In this document: positions 43,432-52,988 of the stretch, piece by piece
Layout: each line of letters starts with the position of its first letter
Numbering within the stretch: position 1 is the first letter of the stretch
Assembly: GCA_006384855.1 (NCBI GenBank)
Contig: VCJN01001862.1
Location: 62,001 to 126,000 of the forward strand
Length of the DNA stretch: 64,000 nucleotides
Source: Tetraselmis striata
Lineage: Eukaryota > Chlorophyta > Chlorodendrophyceae > Chlorodendrales > Chlorodendraceae
Direction: 5' to 3'
Made by a program: the position numbers and the translations under genes
Notes under the pieces: model-generated
The model's input: the letters and a program-made list of their open reading frames with translations, nothing else
Told to the model about the DNA's origin: nothing
Database searches by the model: none

Positions 43432-45900
43432 ATGCCGCCGCAGCGGGAGCAGCCAGAGGCGGAGCCCCTCCTGCGCGACGAGGCCGAATCCGATGATCAT
43501 GCTGATGCCGGCGCCGCCGAGACACCGGCCGTGAGGGTGATGCACTCCGTGGAGCAGCCGGCTCACAGTTGGCTGCCCGAGCTGTGGGAGCTGCTGGTGC
43601 TATCCGCCAGCATCTTCGTACTCCGTGTGAGCTGGGTGGTGATCAAGGTAAGGATTCCGACCCCTCCCTCCCCCCCCTCGCGACGAGCTCCTTGGCGATG
43701 TGTATTCTCGGCCCGGCGCCCGGGCTCGCAGGAATCCTACTCGCCGCTAACATTGCGCCCTGCACCCCGCCCAGACCACGGACTCCGCGCTGCTGGGCTA
43801 CACCGGCACGCACTACCTGGCCGCCGCCTCCGTCAGCGACCTGTGGACGCAGTCCACGGGCGTGTTCATCATGGGCGGCGTGCTGGGCATGTTCTGCAGC
43901 CAGGCGATCGGCTCCGGCAACAAGCAGATGGCGGGCATCTGGCTGCAGGTGCCCCTCTGCCTTCGCCTAAAGATTCCCGTCTCGACCTCAGCACACCCTT
44001 ACCAGCTGTCACACGCACTACCACTCTGCTCAATTGGCCTCTATCCCCCCCTATCCCCCCCCCTCCCCCCCCCCCCCCCCCCCCCCCCCCTCCCGGCTCC
44101 CCCCCACGCTTCCACCCCCTCGTAAGATATATAAATATATAAATATTCATGTATATATGAGTATATATATAATCATATATATTTGGATGAAAATGATGAA
44201 TAGAACAGAAAGGCGCAATCCTGACGGTGTCGCCGTGGCCCCGCCACGCCGTGCTTTTCTTCCCCGCGCAGGTGTCCCTGACGGTGTTGTCCGCGATCCT
44301 GGTGCCCGTGGCGGTGTCGTGGGCGCTGACTGGCCCGCTGCTGCGGGCGCTGGGGGAGCCGGCGGAGGTGGCGGACGACGCGTCGTACTACGCGCTGGTG
44401 CTGATGGCCTGCCTGCCCGCGCGCATCGGCATCAGCCAGATCAGCCAGTTCTTCACCAGCCAGAAGATGCTGCACCCGGGGATGACCACCGGCTTTTTGG
44501 CCATGCTCATGAACCTGGTCCTGGGGCTGTACTTCGTGTTGGGCGTGCCCTCCGTGCCGGCCGGCTGGGCCGGCCTGGGCTTCCACGCCTGCCCGCTCGT
44601 CACCAGCGCCGTGGAGTACTGCCAGCTGGCGCTGCTCTGGGGCGTCTACTGGGCCGGCCTCAAGCTCTACCGCGAGTGCTGGCCCGAGGCCGGCTGGTCC
44701 TGGTCGCACGTCACCCGGGCGCGCGTCGCCGAGTTTTGCCGCATCTACTTCCCCGCCGCGCTCAGCCTGGCCTCCGACTTCTGGCGCGTCGCCGCCATCG
44801 GCGCCGTCGCCGCCACGCTGGGCGCTGCGGAGGTGAGCGTGTTCAACTGCAGCTACCGCATCATGTGGATCGCGCTCACCTTCATCGGCAGCATGGGCGG
44901 CGCCATGGCCATCCACCTGGGCGTCGCCCTGGGCGCCGGCGACACCGCGGCCGCCAAGCTCTCCGCGCGCGTGTGCATCGCCACCTGCTGCGTCGCCGTC
45001 GTCGGGCTCGCCGCTGTGATGATGCTCTTTGCCCGCGACGTGGCGCGCCTCTTCTCCCCCGACCCTGCCATCCAGGTCCTCAGCCCAGCCACCCTCCACA
45101 CCCCCTTCATGGCGGACTGCGCGTCTGGTCACACGCTCAATATCTGCCAGCACCGCTGTGCGGTCGCATTGTACTTATTAGAGTGCCTAATCTACTCGTG
45201 TATTATTATGCCGTTGGTTTCTGTTGTCTTCACAATTACAAGCCACTGCTGCCCCTACATTGGGTAGCGACATGCGGTTATTGGCGGTGTGAGATCCGCA
45301 TTTCTATCGCAGCTCATGCAATGATATGTCAAAATAGATTCCATGTGTATCCAAACCAACCGTTTCGTATTGGAGGGGAGTATTTCCAAAATAGTTGGTT
45401 TCACGTATGGCTTTTACCGCTGTCCACCCGCAGTGTGCGCGTAGCCTGAGGTTTGCATCGGCCCTCGTTCCTCGCGCCTTGATCCCCCGCCCTTGGTGGC
45501 TCCTGGTCGTGCTGATTGTCGATCTGGTGGCTGGCAGGAGCTGTTCCACGAGGTGCGCGCCCCGATGGTGGCCATGATGGTGCTCATGACGCTGGCGGTT
45601 CTGCTGGAGCGCATCCCCATGGCCATGGGCCGCACCAGCGTCGTACTGGGAGTGGGCCTGCTGGGGTCGTGGGCGGGCCAGGTGCCGGGCGTCTACATCG
45701 GCGTTTACCTCTGGCGCCACGACCTGGTGGGCCTCTTCACCGGGGTGGCCGCCGGCTACGCGCTGCTGTGCATTCTGCTGTCGGGTATCATTATCACCAC
45801 CAATTGGGAGAAGTACGCCCTGGAGGCGCAGCGCCGCTCGGAGACAGCCAAGAGCGAGACCGATCCCAGCGGCAGCCGCAGCGAGGCGGAAAGCTCCTAG
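43432..45900 (+). CDS. MATE-family multidrug/toxin efflux transporter, 4 exons
   Basis: Polytopic membrane exporter exchanging organic compounds for cations. Exons 43432-43647, 43775-43948, 44272-45075 and 45538-45900 are all phase 0 and give 518 aa, typical for eukaryotic MATE proteins. The N-terminus is acidic and soluble (QPEAEPLLRDEAE). Helix-forming segments follow: ELLVLSASIFVLRVSWVVIK, FIMGGVLGMFCSQAIGSGN (the conserved SQA.G.GN block after helix 2), VSLTVLSAILVPVAVSWAL, LACLPARIG-like and LMNLVLGLYFVLGV. Next is the second-half start FCRIYFPAALSLASDFW, with SYRIMWIALTFIGSMGGAMA and a final part with LERIPMAMGRTS and GYALLCILLSGIIITT. The tail is Ser/Glu-rich. ATG 43432 is the first Met before the membrane part. 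Intron 2 holds a poly-C run and an AT-rich block. Substrate unknown; plasma or vacuolar membrane. Confidence 0.92.
44060..44183. repeat. Poly-C run followed by TA-rich block in a MATE intron
   Basis: About 26 C (44065-44090) and then, from 44127, ATATAAATATATAAATATTC-like sequence before the exon 3 acceptor. The base composition contrasts sharply with the neighbouring exon. Confidence 0.8.
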
Positions 45901-46639
45901 ATCTTCTACCAATCGTTACTACCGCTCTGTTTTATTCGGTCGGATAGATTGTTTAGGGAAGACATCCCCGCTCGCCTAGTAGTGAGGCGATTAAGTGGGT
46001 GAAGCAATGCAGTCGCATCATTGAACCTCAGTCGGCGCGCAAGGCAACCCTCGTTGCTCCGTGCAGCATCTGAGACATTTGAGCTTAAGACAAATGCGCA
46101 ACTTCATCGGAGTCATCCGCCGCCAACATGTCATCCACGAGACACTAGTATTAGCAGCCCCCAAGCTCTTCATCGCATTTAGTCTCATTATCATATTGTC
46201 TTTTGGCGACCTTTCCTATAGAGCTTCTCAACACGTGGCAGATTGGCTTTCACAGTGTGTATAGTGTGCGGCATGGTGCTGCTAATAGCGGCTGGCTCTG
46301 GATATGCCACTGCCAGTGCTGCCACCCTATCTGAGGCAAGCTTCTCACTTCAGCGTACTCCCATCCACCCCCCTCACTCCTTTCCCCCCTCCTCCCTTCT
46401 ACTGATGCTAGAACGCAATCGGCCAACCTTAAGCTGGCGCCCAATCGCACGCCCTATATACACTTTGTCACTTCATACGCCCGGGACTGCATGTGGAGTT
46501 TGCATGTGGCCCTGCCCTCATCCCGACTAGACAGTACAAAGCTTAGAAGTACCAACTCTGGTTTTGTTTTCCGGCGAAGGAGAATTGAGGAGAGAGGAAT
46601 TGGTTACAGAATGCCATACTGCTGCCGTCTGGGGAGGAT
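45901..46639. other. Intergenic between convergent MATE and bL34 genes
   Basis: Contains both 3' flanks. No supported ORF or RNA gene. Confidence 0.45.
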
Positions 46640-47822
46640 TTACTTGCCACCGAAAGAGGCGGGGGCGGAAGCAGGCGCGAGATGCTTGCGGCCCTTGGCC
46701 CTGCGTGAGTGTGGGGTCGGGGGGGGTAAGAGGAGGCGCGGGTCAGTGAGTGGATTGGGAGGCGCAGGAGGCGGTGGGTTAAACAAGGGAGTGGCCTGAC
46801 GGCAGCGCTGTGGCCTGGAGCCTCTTCACACAGCCAGGGGGGGCGGGCGTACCGGCGGGCCTTGATGACCTTCTTGCCACCCACGGTGCTCATGCGCACA
46901 CGGAACCCGGACTTGCGGGCGCGCTTCCTGCACGTGAGCAGGCAGCAGGGCGCCTGTCAGGAGAGCTGGTAGAACTATCGACCAGCTGCCCCCTGCTGCT
47001 GCGCATTGAGCAAGACGAGTTGCCATCGTGCAGGGGATGCCGCTGCCGTTGCTGCCGCCGCACCTGTTGGTGATCTTGGCGACGGTGGCGCCCTTGCCCT
47101 TCTTGTTGTTGCACTCGATGGTGAAGGGATTCATCAGCCGGGCCACCTGCCGGATGGGGCTCAGCGCCAGGCCTGCAGTGGAATAACAGAAGAGACAGAA
47201 ACTGAGTATGTCGCCGATCTCAAAAAGGCATGTGAGGGCCGGGGGAGGGCTAGCGTTGCCAGCACGATGATCAATGTGATTCATGCTGTGCTGAAATAAC
47301 AGCAAATACTCCCCAAAACACATTGACAATGGGCTACTTGAAACAGAGAAGTATTTCTCCCCATTGACCCGGGATGCAGTCCAAATAAGGCAGAGGCTCG
47401 TCAGCCGCTGCGCCCCTGGGCAAATTGTGATCTTCCAGATGCTACCAGGACTTGCGTGCGGAGGTATAGGGCGGTGACCCCCCCCCCCCCCCCCCCCCCC
47501 CCTCATTCGCGTGCACTTAGCCACTGAGCAGCGCTGTGCATTCCCCGGCATAACCCAAGCACGGAACGCCCGCATTGCGGCGAGATAAAGGATGGACAGT
47601 CTCCATTCGCCCGTGTGGCTAGGCCTGCGTACCGGCAACGGCAGAGCAGAGCCCTCCCAGGGCTGAGGCGCCCAGGAAGTCGCTGCGTAGGTCGGCAGCC
47701 TCCGGGCTGCGGCGGACCACCACGCGCGAGCCGCCGACGCTGCTGGGGGCGGCGGTGCGGCGCAGCGTCGTCGTGCGGGCGGTCGCGGAGGCCGGAGCCG
47801 CGCTCAACCTGGCGGTCACCAT
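46640..47822 (-). CDS. Organellar large-subunit ribosomal protein bL34, 4 exons
   Basis: Structural protein of the bacterial-type (plastid or mitochondrial) 50S subunit. Minus-strand exons 47822-47633, 47172-47064, 46927-46853 and 46700-46640 have consistent phases and give 144 aa. The mature domain is the last 45 or so residues: RKRARKSGFRVRMSTVGGKK and VIKARRAKGRKHLAPAS. It contains the RVRM-T..G...I..RR.KGR core that defines bL34. The junction of exons 3 and 4 falls inside ARRAKGR and is confirmed by the family pattern. The N-terminus MVTARLSAAPASATARTTTL is rich in Ser, Thr, Ala and Arg with no acidic residue, as expected for a chloroplast transit peptide. The middle part, with VARLMNPFTIECNNKKGKG, is not part of bacterial bL34. 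Confidence 0.92.
47478..47502. repeat. Poly-C run in a bL34 intron
   Basis: About 24 uninterrupted C on the plus strand in intron 1 of the bL34 gene. Confidence 0.9.
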
Positions 47823-48474
47823 CGTGCTTATGTCTGCAGGGTTGGGTGGGGCTGGCTGGAGGGAACGGATGGGTGGGAGGCAGTGGTGGCAATGAGCGGG
47901 GACAGGCTGACGGCCGCAATGCGCCGCCAGGCGCGGGCTCACTCTTCGCCGGACCTGACTCACTGAGAGATGAATGCGGTAGTTAGACGAAATAATTACG
48001 GTCTTAAATTGGAAATACATTGTCAGCTTGCACATATTTCAGCACCGTACCAGGTAGTGCCAGTAGGTCGTTGTACTCGTACCAGTACGAGTGGTCGGGA
48101 CTGCGGCGGATGAGATGAGTAGCGGGAGTCGCATCAGTATGTATACAGGATAGTCGCAACCCGTAGCAGAGCTGCCGTCGCAATCCAAGATCAAGGATGC
48201 ATTACGCATCACCCACGATGCAATTTCGCCAAATCACTTCCTTATCCAGAGCTCGCCGCGGCGACGACGTGGCGCAACCGCGCAACAGGGGAACATTGCA
48301 AAAGGCGATCAGGAAACCACCCGAAAAGGCAAGGGGAACTCCTTTTTAGTTGATGGCTACAGTCCATTCGCCTCTAGAGCAGTACTTACCGCGCGGCACG
48401 CAACGCGCGCGCAAGTACTACTGTACCAGGTACTGCTGTACTGCGACTACCAGGTACTGCTGTACTGGACGTAT
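47823..48474. other. 5' flank of bL34 up to the copy C element
   Basis: Probable promoter region of the minus-strand bL34 gene. Tandem CAGGTACTGCTGTACTG-like motifs near 48420-48468 border the mobile element. No ORF supported. Confidence 0.45.
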
Positions 48475-48664
48475 GATCTAAACTAGTTTATGGGCTTTCC
48501 TCCCTTGACCTAACCGCTTTTCAGCTACAGGTGCTGCTCGGTGGTACGGGAACCAGGCACCTGTCGTTGCGCCCTTTTTGGGTGCAGCACGAGTAGACAT
48601 AAAAGCAGCCATAACAGATGGGCCTGCCTGCCATCTTCCAGTTTTCGCTGCGTTACACGCAGCG
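48475..48664 (+). repeat. A1 terminal repeat of copy C
   Basis: Direct repeat partner of 51406-51651. Starts GATCTAAACTAGTTTATG and ends with the hairpin CGCTGCGTTACACGCAGCG. Confidence 0.85.
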
Positions 48665-48777
48665 ATGTTAAAACTGTCTCGTAACCTGTTGCAAGCAAGG
48701 TCACCCCGGGTTGTTCAAGACCACACCCGGCTCACCACCCGTGTGTGATATTCTCATCCGTACGTCCGTGCGTTACC

Positions 48778-49647
48778 ATGCCAGATGGAGAAGAACCCGT
48801 CGATGAGCCGACGCTCGAGTCGCTGCACGCAGACGTGAAGGCCCAATCTACATTACTGCGCGAGCTTGCAACAGCGTTGGCCCAACTGACGGCTCGTGAG
48901 CGCGTTGTTGATGGAGAAAGGGCACATGGCACCGGTTCCGGGCAGCGCATCGCGGGACAGCCGACAGGTAGCGGGGGAGGCGCAGAGCGCCCCGACTTGC
49001 TAGAGCTAGCCCAGAGCGGCCGTGTCGGAGCAAAATCCGCGAGTGACGAGGATGACTACCTCGCGGTGCCAGAGCTACTGCAGAGAGCAGAGTCTAGCTA
49101 CGAGGCCGTTCGACCGGTCAGCCGAGTGCCTGGACTATTCCCCCTGAGCACTGACCTAACGAACGAGTACCTCAAGCAGGATGACCGGCGTCTGCCGGCC
49201 AAGGAGGATTATCTATGGATGTCGTGTTTCGGCGCCCACATGGCCGCACTTTTCGTGGCTCTCGACGAGCTGCTGTCCTACGTCCCTGCTGCTAGTCAGG
49301 ACTTCACCCCCTACATCGCAAGAGCTCGGAACCACGCCGAAGCCATCGACAAGGCGTTTCGCTTTCGTTTGCCCTTCCTACGGAGGCTTAATGAGGTCAA
49401 GCGTGTGCACGGTGACCAAGGAGTTCTGGACGTGCTGCGAGCCCAGCTCTTTCAGCCTGCTTCTGAGCATCTGGGTTCCGCGATTTTTGGGGACCTCATG
49501 AGGGACTACGAGCGTCGCGTCTTCGAGGCGACGGTGGCCAGCAGCGCAAAAGCAACCGCTACTACTACTGGTAGCGGCAGCACCTGCAGGCGGACGCGGG
49601 CGTGGACGAGGGCGTGGCGGTGGACGTGGGCGTGGCCGCAAAGGTGA
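48778..49647 (+). CDS. gag-like protein of the gag-YR element
   Basis: ATG 48778 sits in ACCATG after the A1 repeat and opens 289 codons. The N-terminal third, with LESLHADVKAQSTLLRELAT, is a likely coiled coil. It is followed by a Gly-rich linker and a folded middle part with CFGAHMAALFVALDELLSYV, YIARARNHAEAIDKAFRF and LRRLNEVKRVHGDQGVLDVL. The ORF ends in Arg/Trp codons. Shifting one frame near 49570-49580 instead gives an RG-rich tail (AGGRGRGRGRGGGRGRGRKG, then EHE and a stop at 49648-49650), which copy B carries in frame. So this copy probably has a one-base indel. An RG tail suits RNA or DNA binding. No zinc knuckle is seen. I infer a capsid/nucleocapsid role from its position and composition only. 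Confidence 0.65.
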   Translation: MPDGEEPVDEPTLESLHADVKAQSTLLRELATALAQLTARERVVDGERAHGTGSGQRIAGQPTGSGGGAERPDLLELAQSGRVGAKSASDEDDYLAVPELLQRAESSYEAVRPVSRVPGLFPLSTDLTNEYLKQDDRRLPAKEDYLWMSCFGAHMAALFVALDELLSYVPAASQDFTPYIARARNHAEAIDKAFRFRLPFLRRLNEVKRVHGDQGVLDVLRAQLFQPASEHLGSAIFGDLMRDYERRVFEATVASSAKATATTTGSGSTCRRTRAWTRAWRWTWAWPQR

Positions 49648-50266
49648 GCACGAGTGACGGTGTGGGGCGCCTTTCGTCGGAGCTGCTGGAGCTTTGCGAG
49701 GCCACCTGTCGGTGACCGCCGCAAAGCGCACTTGCAGCTCAACGGCGGGATGAGCGCCCTGTGTCATGACCTGCCCCCCCCCCCCCCCCCACCTTACAGA
49801 CTTCATTTAGACCTTCCTCGGTGCGGCGCTTCTTACAGCTACATGCGAGTGCGGCTCAACCATCCGCACACATGCACATGGCGGCTCAACCAACCGCCTC
49901 CCGCACCATTTCATCATTGCGTCCGTCGGTTGTCACACTGCGCGTTACAACCGGTTCGCAATGACCAAGCTTCGCGCGTGTACGTTACGCGCGCGACAGG
50001 CGCTACGAGCGCGAAGGGCGCGCGGGGCGGCCCTCTTACCTGAACCTAGCCCCGCAAACCCGTATTGGTGCTACAGCAAACCCGTCAAGCAACTACCGGC
50101 CAACCGCCGGGAACCTAACCGCTGCTGCCGAGTACTTTGCAAAGAGTAGTCGCCCCCCTGGTACTCTACCGGTAAGGCGACGCACTTACGTAATTGACGA
50201 GCCCGAGGCTGTCGCTCCATGGGCTGCTTCACTGGGATCTCGACTGCATGATGCTTTCCGGCTCAG
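49648..50266 (+). other. gag-YR spacer of copy C
   Basis: Contains GTGTACGTTACGCGCGCGAC, GAGCGCGA and GGGCGCGCGGGGCGGCC, shared with copy A (about 16540-16400, minus); the first part is also shared with copy B (about 33351-33400, minus). A C run lies at 49774-49790. No reverse transcriptase motif in any frame. Confidence 0.6.
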
Positions 50267-51376
50267 ACGAGTTAGGACAGCGGACGCTCGACCTGCTCTC
50301 CAGCTCCCTCACCGCTTAGACACTCAAGAGCTACGCCGGCAGACTGTCTCGGTTCGCGGAGTTTTGCCACGACTCCGAGAACATCAGCCCGCTCGAGGCG
50401 GCTACTGCTACTGTCGTCCGGTACGTTGCATGGATTGGTGAGCGAGGACACATTGGAGCTAAGTCACTGCAGCCCTGCATGTCTGCAATCAACACGTTCT
50501 TCGAGCTGCACAACCCAATCACCAAGGACAGCCTACACCTTACTGCAGCTAGACGTGGGCTGATGCTGCGGCAGCGCCGTCTGAGGGCCGCCCCTTTGCG
50601 AGTTCCTCTGCCTGCTGATGTAGCTTACAGATTCGTCGAGAAGGCCGAGTTAATTGTGTCTGCTCCCGCCACTGACAAAGTATCAGCACGACTTCCGAGC
50701 CCTCATGGCCTCGGTAGTCAACTTCATGTTCTTTGCGAGGGGACTTACTGGCGTCTCCTGCCGAGTGCGGGATGTTCATGTCGACGATTATAACATTACC
50801 CTGCAGGTGTACCGAGAAAGGTCGCGCCGGCCGACGGGGACCCGACGACCTGTGCGTGCTTCTCCTTCCGGTGTCAGAACACCCCCGAGTTGCACGCCTC
50901 CTGCACCACTTCATCGACAACATACATTATGTCCCCCTGGTTACAGTTGCCTTGGCTGAGAACAAACTTCCGGGCGGCCACTCCAAGCGAGCAGTCAAAA
51001 CCTTGGACCGCCGCTACCATGTCGGACTGACTGTCTACAACCGTCCGTCTTGTCGGTGCTGCCCCTCCCGCCGGCACTTCATGGACCTCACACAGGGTTC
51101 GCAAGGGAGCAAGCGTCTGCTGCCATTGCCATCGGAGTTCCATTGTCCTAGATTCGCTACCAAGGCGGCTGGGCCACTAACTCCGACGTCGTTTTGGACT
51201 ACATCGACCCCAACGTTCTTCCTTCACCTGGCGCATGGTTCTTCTTTGGCCACATTGCCCCCCTACGCCACTTCCAAGTCCAACACGACTCCGCAGCGTT
51301 GGCCTTCCCGGTGCCTCCTTCATGACCTGGTGCTACCCCCTCTCCGTCAATCCATCGCTCTCTCCGTTCGCTCGTG
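50267..51376 (+). pseudogene. Tyrosine recombinase relic of copy C
   Basis: YR-type integrases insert circular DNA by strand exchange through a Tyr nucleophile. The N-terminal core-binding part reads LKSYAGRLSRFAEFCHDSEN, VRYVAWIGERGHIGAKSL and MSAINTFFELHNPITK. Then comes PLPADVAYRFVEKAELIV. In another frame follow NFMFFARGLTGVSCRVRDVH (first Arg box) and HPRVARLLHHFID. The last block has HTGFARE, ASAAIAIGVPLS, IRYQGGWATNSD, LDYIDP (likely Tyr) and WFFFGHIAPLRHF. Defects: an in-frame TAG before LKSYAG (50319), at least two frame changes, a TAG before IRYQGGW, and the H-x-x-R box degraded. It is the best-preserved recombinase of this family in the window. Confidence 0.75.
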
Positions 51377-51379
51377 ACT

Positions 51380-51768
51380 GGCAAAACCAGACTCAACTTT
51401 GAAATGATCTAAACTAGTTTATAGGGTTTCCTCCCTTGACCTATTAACCGCTTTTCAGCTACAAGTGCTGCTCGGTGGTACGGGAACTAGGCACCTGTCG
51501 TTGCGCCCTTTTTGGGTGCAGCACGAGTAGACATGAAAGCAGCCATAACAGCTGAGCCTGCCATCTGTTATTTTGGTGGCTTCCGATATCGCCTTCTGCT
51601 GCGCTAGCTCATGTAAATAATCTTCCAGTTTTCGCTGCGTTACACGCAGCGCCCTCCCTGACTCCATTTCCCATCCACGCTTTTCACTTTACCTTCGTGA
51701 CAATTTCGGCTTTTAATCGTGTAGAACAGCCTGCGCGATCTTTTTGGCAAAACCTGACTCAACTTTGA
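51380..51768 (+). repeat. B1-A2-B2 block of copy C
   Basis: B1 51380-51402, A2 51406-51651, then CCCTCCCTGACTCCATTTCC-type sequence shared with copy A, and B2 51746-51768. Copy A repeats the same order in reverse (15046-14665). Confidence 0.85.
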
Positions 51769-52988
51769 ATAAATGTCTGAACATCACCGCCGCGCCGCCT
51801 CCGCCTGCTCATCATCATCCGCATTCACTACCCGTACCGACTACAGTAGTACCGGTACGGCGGTACCGCCGCCCGCGAGTACGGGTACCAGGTACTGGCA
51901 TACGCCCACCTATATTCTGGTGGTTTCCTGATCGCCTTTTGCAGCTCATGTAACTAAAAATTGTACAAGGTACTGTACAGGTACTATTGGGAAGAGAACT
52001 GCAGTACATACCGCCCTCGTCGTCGTGTGGCGGCGGCAGAGGCGGGCGCGTGACGACGTGATGATGGCGCCGCGCCATCCTCGCCGCGCCGCTGCACCGC
52101 GCATCATCCGGCACCCCTGTTTTGTTCTGGGAAGACCCGTCCGGAGCGAGCGCCGTCCGGTGACATCTTAAGAAGCGCGTGTTGCCCACTTCTGCGCGTG
52201 TGAGATCACGGAGGCCTGGCTCCTGGCGTGTGAAGGGAAACTCCTCCTCCTTGGGCAAGTGTTCGTCCCCACGGCGCGCAGCGACGCCCATAGAGGCGGT
52301 ACATAGGCCAGGTGAGGCCGGCGGGCGCGCGGGGCCTCAGGCTGCAGGACCGAGCGGGACGGCTGAGGGTGGGGGGGGGGGGAGGGCGGCGCGGGGCAGC
52401 CACCGCCGTCCATACCACCGATTAGCTGCGCCGCACGCCGTAGCCCACCCCTCTGCACCAGCCTGGACGGATTTCCAGCCAGCGGTCCTCGGCGGGATCG
52501 GAGAAGCTGGGTTCGGGATCGGGCATACCGCGCGCCCCAACTGGTCCTGAGGGCCTGCGGCAGATCTACTCCCTGTTTTTCTTTACGGCACCCGAAGGAC
52601 TCCTTCCGTCAATCTTCTGCCTCTGGGACCTCTGCCACCCATAGCGCCGGGCTATGGAAGGATCATCATCTACGTTGGGGGCTGGATTTGTAGCCGGCCT
52701 TGAGCCCTGCCTGGTGCTCGTCTGCTCCGCGCGGGGAACTGTTAAGGCTCACGGCTGACGTCGGCACTGAGCCCCCCCCCCCCGCGTCGCGCCGTTCTGC
52801 CAGGCCTGTTGCGTGGCGACGATACATCGCAGCGCTCCCGATAGCTGGACGCCCCCGAACGACGACGCGGCGCCTGCGCAACCGCGAACCGCCGTCCGTT
52901 GCGCCGTTCTCTCGCCGGCCGGCCGGCGTTACCCCCCGCGGTTCCTTGGCCAGCCGAACTAAGCAACTTCAAAACCACCGCCCGCAAA
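51769..52988. other. 5' flank of the hnRNP Q-like gene
   Basis: Very GC-rich after 52000, with small homopolymers at 52369-52381 and 52774-52784. ORFs overlap in both strands without motifs. Likely promoter and 5' UTR; a non-coding first exon is possible. Confidence 0.4.

Larger units (their letters stand above)
48475..51768 (+). mobile_element. Copy C: gag-tyrosine recombinase element with split direct repeats, no reverse transcriptase
   Basis: Layout in order: A1 (48475-48664), gag-like ORF (48778-49647), spacer, recombinase relic (50267-51376), B1 (51380-51402), A2 (51406-51651) and B2 (51746-51768). A1 and A2 share AACTAGTTTATGGG-type starts, CCGCTTTTCAGCTACA, GTTGCGCCCTTTTTGGGTGC and a terminal hairpin CGCTGCGTTACACGCAGCG. 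A2 has about 55 extra bases near 51560-51615. B1 and B2 share GGCAAAACC and GACTCAACTTTGA. This A1-ORFs-B1-A2-B2 plan is that of PAT/Ngaro-type split direct repeats within the DIRS order. No RT or RNase H sequence lies between the ORFs. Confidence 0.8.

Noticed and set aside
44173-45153. 326-aa minus-strand ORF opposite the MATE gene
   Set aside because: It is the antisense shadow of the large MATE exon; composition is Asp/His/Gly-biased as expected for a reversed GC-rich exon and no motif is present.
44034-45449. 471-aa ORF across the poly-C and TA-rich block
   Set aside because: Frame runs through intron sequence and reads the MATE exon out of frame.
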